Shown: in pieces, positions 62,224 to 64,000 of the stretch
Position numbering within the stretch: the stretch's first letter is position 1
Layout: every line of letters begins with the position of its first letter
NCBI GenBank assembly: GCA_029263015.1
Contig: JAJCYI010000013.1
Span: 43,728 to 107,727 of the forward strand
Direction of reading: 5' to 3'
DNA: 64,000 nucleotides
Origin: Saprospiraceae bacterium
GTDB lineage: Bacteria; Bacteroidota; Bacteroidia; Chitinophagales; Saprospiraceae
Notes under the pieces: model-generated
What the model saw: only the letters and a program-made list of their open reading frames with translations
What the model was told of the DNA's origin: nothing
Databases searched by the model: none
Program-made: the position numbers and the translations under genes

Positions 62224-62398
62224 GTTACTGAGTATTTGAGTGTCTTGCTTTTCTGCATACCCATAGGTTTTGTACCTTGCCGCTTTGTGTCACTTATTTT
62301 AGGCCTTAGAGTCAAACATTTTACTTTGCCTAACTCAAACACTCACGCACTCACGCACTCACGCACTCAGAAACTCAAATACTCAAATACTCTACAAC
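62222..62398. repeat. word-like inverted repeat with tandem ACTC words before the nuclease gene
   Basis: GAGTTACTGAGTATTTGAGT at the left faces AACTCAAACACTCACGCACT, further CACGCACTC copies, and AACTCAAATACTCAAATACT at the right. The right side holds three tandem ACGCACTC-like units. It ends 12 bases before the ATG of the nuclease gene. A stable but imperfect palindrome can form. Confidence 0.55.
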
Positions 62399-62410
62399 TA
62401 AAAACTAAAC

Positions 62411-63814
62411 ATGAAGGTTAAATTTTGCGGAGCAGCACGTCAGGTTACCGGAAGCGCCCACCTCATCACCCTCGACGATGGATTTAAAATATTGCTCGAT
62501 TGTGGTCTCTACCAGGGCAATGACGACGAGATGGAAGATTTCAATTCCACTTGGAAATTCAACCCCAACGAAATCAACTGTGTAATCCTTTCCCACTCCC
62601 ATATTGACCATTGCGGGCGTTTGCCCAAACTGATAAAGGATGGGTATAAAGGCCCTATTTACAGCACCCATGCCACTCGTAGTTTATGCGCCATCATGCT
62701 GCTCGACAGTGCATTCATTCAGGAACGGGACGCTGCATATTGGAATAAAAAGCACAAAAACAAAAAGAAATACCGAGAACCTCTTTACGACAAGAACCAC
62801 GTCAAGACAACGATGGATCGTTTCATCAGCTACGGTTATGGCCGCACGTTTGAAATCTATCCAGATGTAAAAGCAACCTTCCGCGATGCCGGGCACATAC
62901 TCGGAAGCGCCAGCGTCCACATGCGTATTAAGGACAAAAACGGTGATGAAATCAAAGTCGGTTTCAGCGGCGACATTGGCCGACCGAACCGTCCCATCCT
63001 CCGTGACCCGCAGATTATGGATCCCGTGGATTACCTCATCTGCGAGTCCACTTATGGTGACAAGGAGCATGGTGCTGCTCCCATGGAAGTGGAAAAATTG
63101 TTGCGGATCATTCACGAAACCTGTGCAGTCAAGAAAGGCAAACTGATCATACCAGCATTCAGTGTTGGTCGCACCCAGGAGATTGTTTACATCATGGATC
63201 AGTTGGAAACCGCAGGCCGCCTGCCCCGCATCCCTGTTTATGTGGACAGCCCGTTGGCGGTGAATGCCACGACCATTTTCGGGTCACATCCAGAATGCTA
63301 TGATGCCGAACTCAGCTCATACATCCTAAAAGACCCTAACCCGTTCGGTTTTGGTAACCTAACTTACATCAAAGAAGTGAACCAGTCAAAAAGGCTCAAC
63401 AATTCAGACAAACCCTGCATCATCGTCAGTGCATCGGGCATGGCTAACGCAGGTCGGGTGAAGCACCATATTTTTAACAATATTGAAAACCCGCGTACCA
63501 CGATCCTTATCGTAGGTTATTGTGCCCCTGGCACTCCTGGCGCAGCACTCCGCGATGGCGTGGACGAATTAAAACTGTACGGTGTCAAGAAAAAAGTAAA
63601 AGCGGAAGTTGCCACCATGGACTCTTTTTCTGCCCATGCCGACCGCAGCGAAATGCATGAGTTCATTAGCAACCAGCGCAAGCAGGTGAAAAAGATTTTC
63701 CTCGTACACGGTGAAATCGAGCGGCAGGAAAGTTTCAGGAAATACTTGGGGGAAAGGGGATTTCACGGAATGGTGGATATTCCGGAATTGGGGGATGAGG
63801 TAAGGTTGTATTGA
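62411..63814 (+). CDS. beta-CASP metallo-beta-lactamase RNA nuclease
   Basis: The 467-residue product has the metallo-beta-lactamase motifs HSHIDHCGRLPKLIKDGYKG and FRDAGHILGSASVHMRIKDK. A beta-CASP region has VDSPLAVNATTIFGSHPECY. The RNA-specificity domain follows (IIVSASGMANAGRVKHHIFN, ILIVGYCAPGTPGAALRDGV, MDSFSAHADRSEMHEFI). It belongs to the CPSF/RNase J-related group that processes RNA in the cytoplasm. The ATG at 62411 gives the conserved VKFCGAARQVTGSAHLI start. Confidence 0.94.
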   Translation: MKVKFCGAARQVTGSAHLITLDDGFKILLDCGLYQGNDDEMEDFNSTWKFNPNEINCVILSHSHIDHCGRLPKLIKDGYKGPIYSTHATRSLCAIMLLDSAFIQERDAAYWNKKHKNKKKYREPLYDKNHVKTTMDRFISYGYGRTFEIYPDVKATFRDAGHILGSASVHMRIKDKNGDEIKVGFSGDIGRPNRPILRDPQIMDPVDYLICESTYGDKEHGAAPMEVEKLLRIIHETCAVKKGKLIIPAFSVGRTQEIVYIMDQLETAGRLPRIPVYVDSPLAVNATTIFGSHPECYDAELSSYILKDPNPFGFGNLTYIKEVNQSKRLNNSDKPCIIVSASGMANAGRVKHHIFNNIENPRTTILIVGYCAPGTPGAALRDGVDELKLYGVKKKVKAEVATMDSFSAHADRSEMHEFISNQRKQVKKIFLVHGEIERQESFRKYLGERGFHGMVDIPELGDEVRLY

Positions 63815-63868
63815 TTGATTGGAAATTAAGAAATTGGAAATTCTGGGGGGAGTGTTCACTGAACTGTG

Positions 63869-64000
63869 TCATTGATTAATATGCTTGTTGAATCGCTCCC
63901 CAAATAGTTTGGCAAGTTCCCTTCTGATAGTGGCCCATTGGTGCACCTTTTTGTTCCAACTCTTTTTGTTTCTGTCCAAAGATAAGAAAAGTTGGATTAA
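63869..64000 (-). mobile_element. 3' end of an IS256-like transposase gene (partial)
   Basis: On the minus strand the frame running in from the window edge encodes IQLFLSLDRNKKSWNKKVHQ and WATIRRELAKLFGERF before the stop at 63869-63871. The closing pattern KxW....W......LAxxFxxRF is typical of the C-terminus of IS256/mutator-type transposases. The AGTGTTCACTGAACTGTGTC string just left of the stop (63851-63870) is a candidate terminal inverted repeat of the element. The rest lies outside the window. Confidence 0.6.

Noticed and set aside
62333..62398. ACTC-type tandem words considered as a CRISPR array
   Set aside because: Units are only 8-10 bases with no unique spacers and no cas genes nearby.

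Overview
The window looks like a chromosome segment from a free-living member of the Bacteroidota, most probably near the Saprospira/Lewinella/Haliscomenobacter group. The evidence is a SusC/SusD pair, three proteins with type IX secretion (T9SS) sorting tails, carboxypeptidase-regulatory-like domains joined to TonB-related proteins, candidate TAnnTTTG promoters, and A-rich leaders without Shine-Dalgarno sequences. The genus is an inference from style and gene content. No rRNA, tRNA or CRISPR array was recognised.

Layout. 1-2.3 kb: gatB, then two small membrane-protein genes. The second (DUF2335-like) has its conserved N-terminal segment encoded upstream of its first ATG. 2.5-12.3 kb: secreted and envelope proteins, namely a CRTAC/ASPIC repeat protein, an arylsulfotransferase-like protein and a susC-susD-lipoprotein operon. 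12.9-16.7 kb: a 5-oxoprolinase cluster (NRAMP-like transporter, pxpA, pxpB, pxpC). 16.8-24.5 kb: pdxJ, a CPBP protease, a sodium:solute symporter, an exported methyltransferase, an S41 peptidase and a T9SS type B protein. 24.5-33 kb: an accessory stretch with an XRE-Fic fusion, small enzymes, a six-hairpin glycosidase-like protein, two gene remnants and many inverted-repeat elements. 33-35.2 kb: a persulfide dioxygenase-rhodanese fusion and a haem-binding DUF3365 lipoprotein. 35.5-43.6 kb: an aminotransferase, then alpha-glucan/trehalose genes (GH13 amylase, esterase, trehalase, MFS transporter). 43.6-45.7 kb: a bestrophin remnant, a beta-carbonic anhydrase and an intact bestrophin. 46.2-55.9 kb: housekeeping and transport genes, including a nucleotidyltransferase, an ABC permease fused to a DtxR-like regulator, rplY, rpmH and pdxH. 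57-63.8 kb: a thioredoxin-like protein, a vWA protein divergent from an ECF sigma factor/TonB-like pair, and a beta-CASP nuclease. The last bases hold the end of an IS256-like transposase gene.

A second layer lies between the genes: about fifteen long inverted repeats of 50-290 bp. Several share terminal repeats or exist in two copies. One copy carries a second element nested inside it with a short target duplication, which the other copy shows as an empty site. These look like small non-autonomous mobile or REP-like elements, some possibly also used as terminators.

The most interesting leads are: (1) the DUF2335 gene with no usual start codon; (2) the NRAMP-like protein of the oxoprolinase cluster, which has lost the metal-binding motifs; (3) the carbonic anhydrase-bestrophin pair flanked by a bestrophin relic; (4) the permease-DtxR fusion; and (5) the nested and modular palindromic element families.
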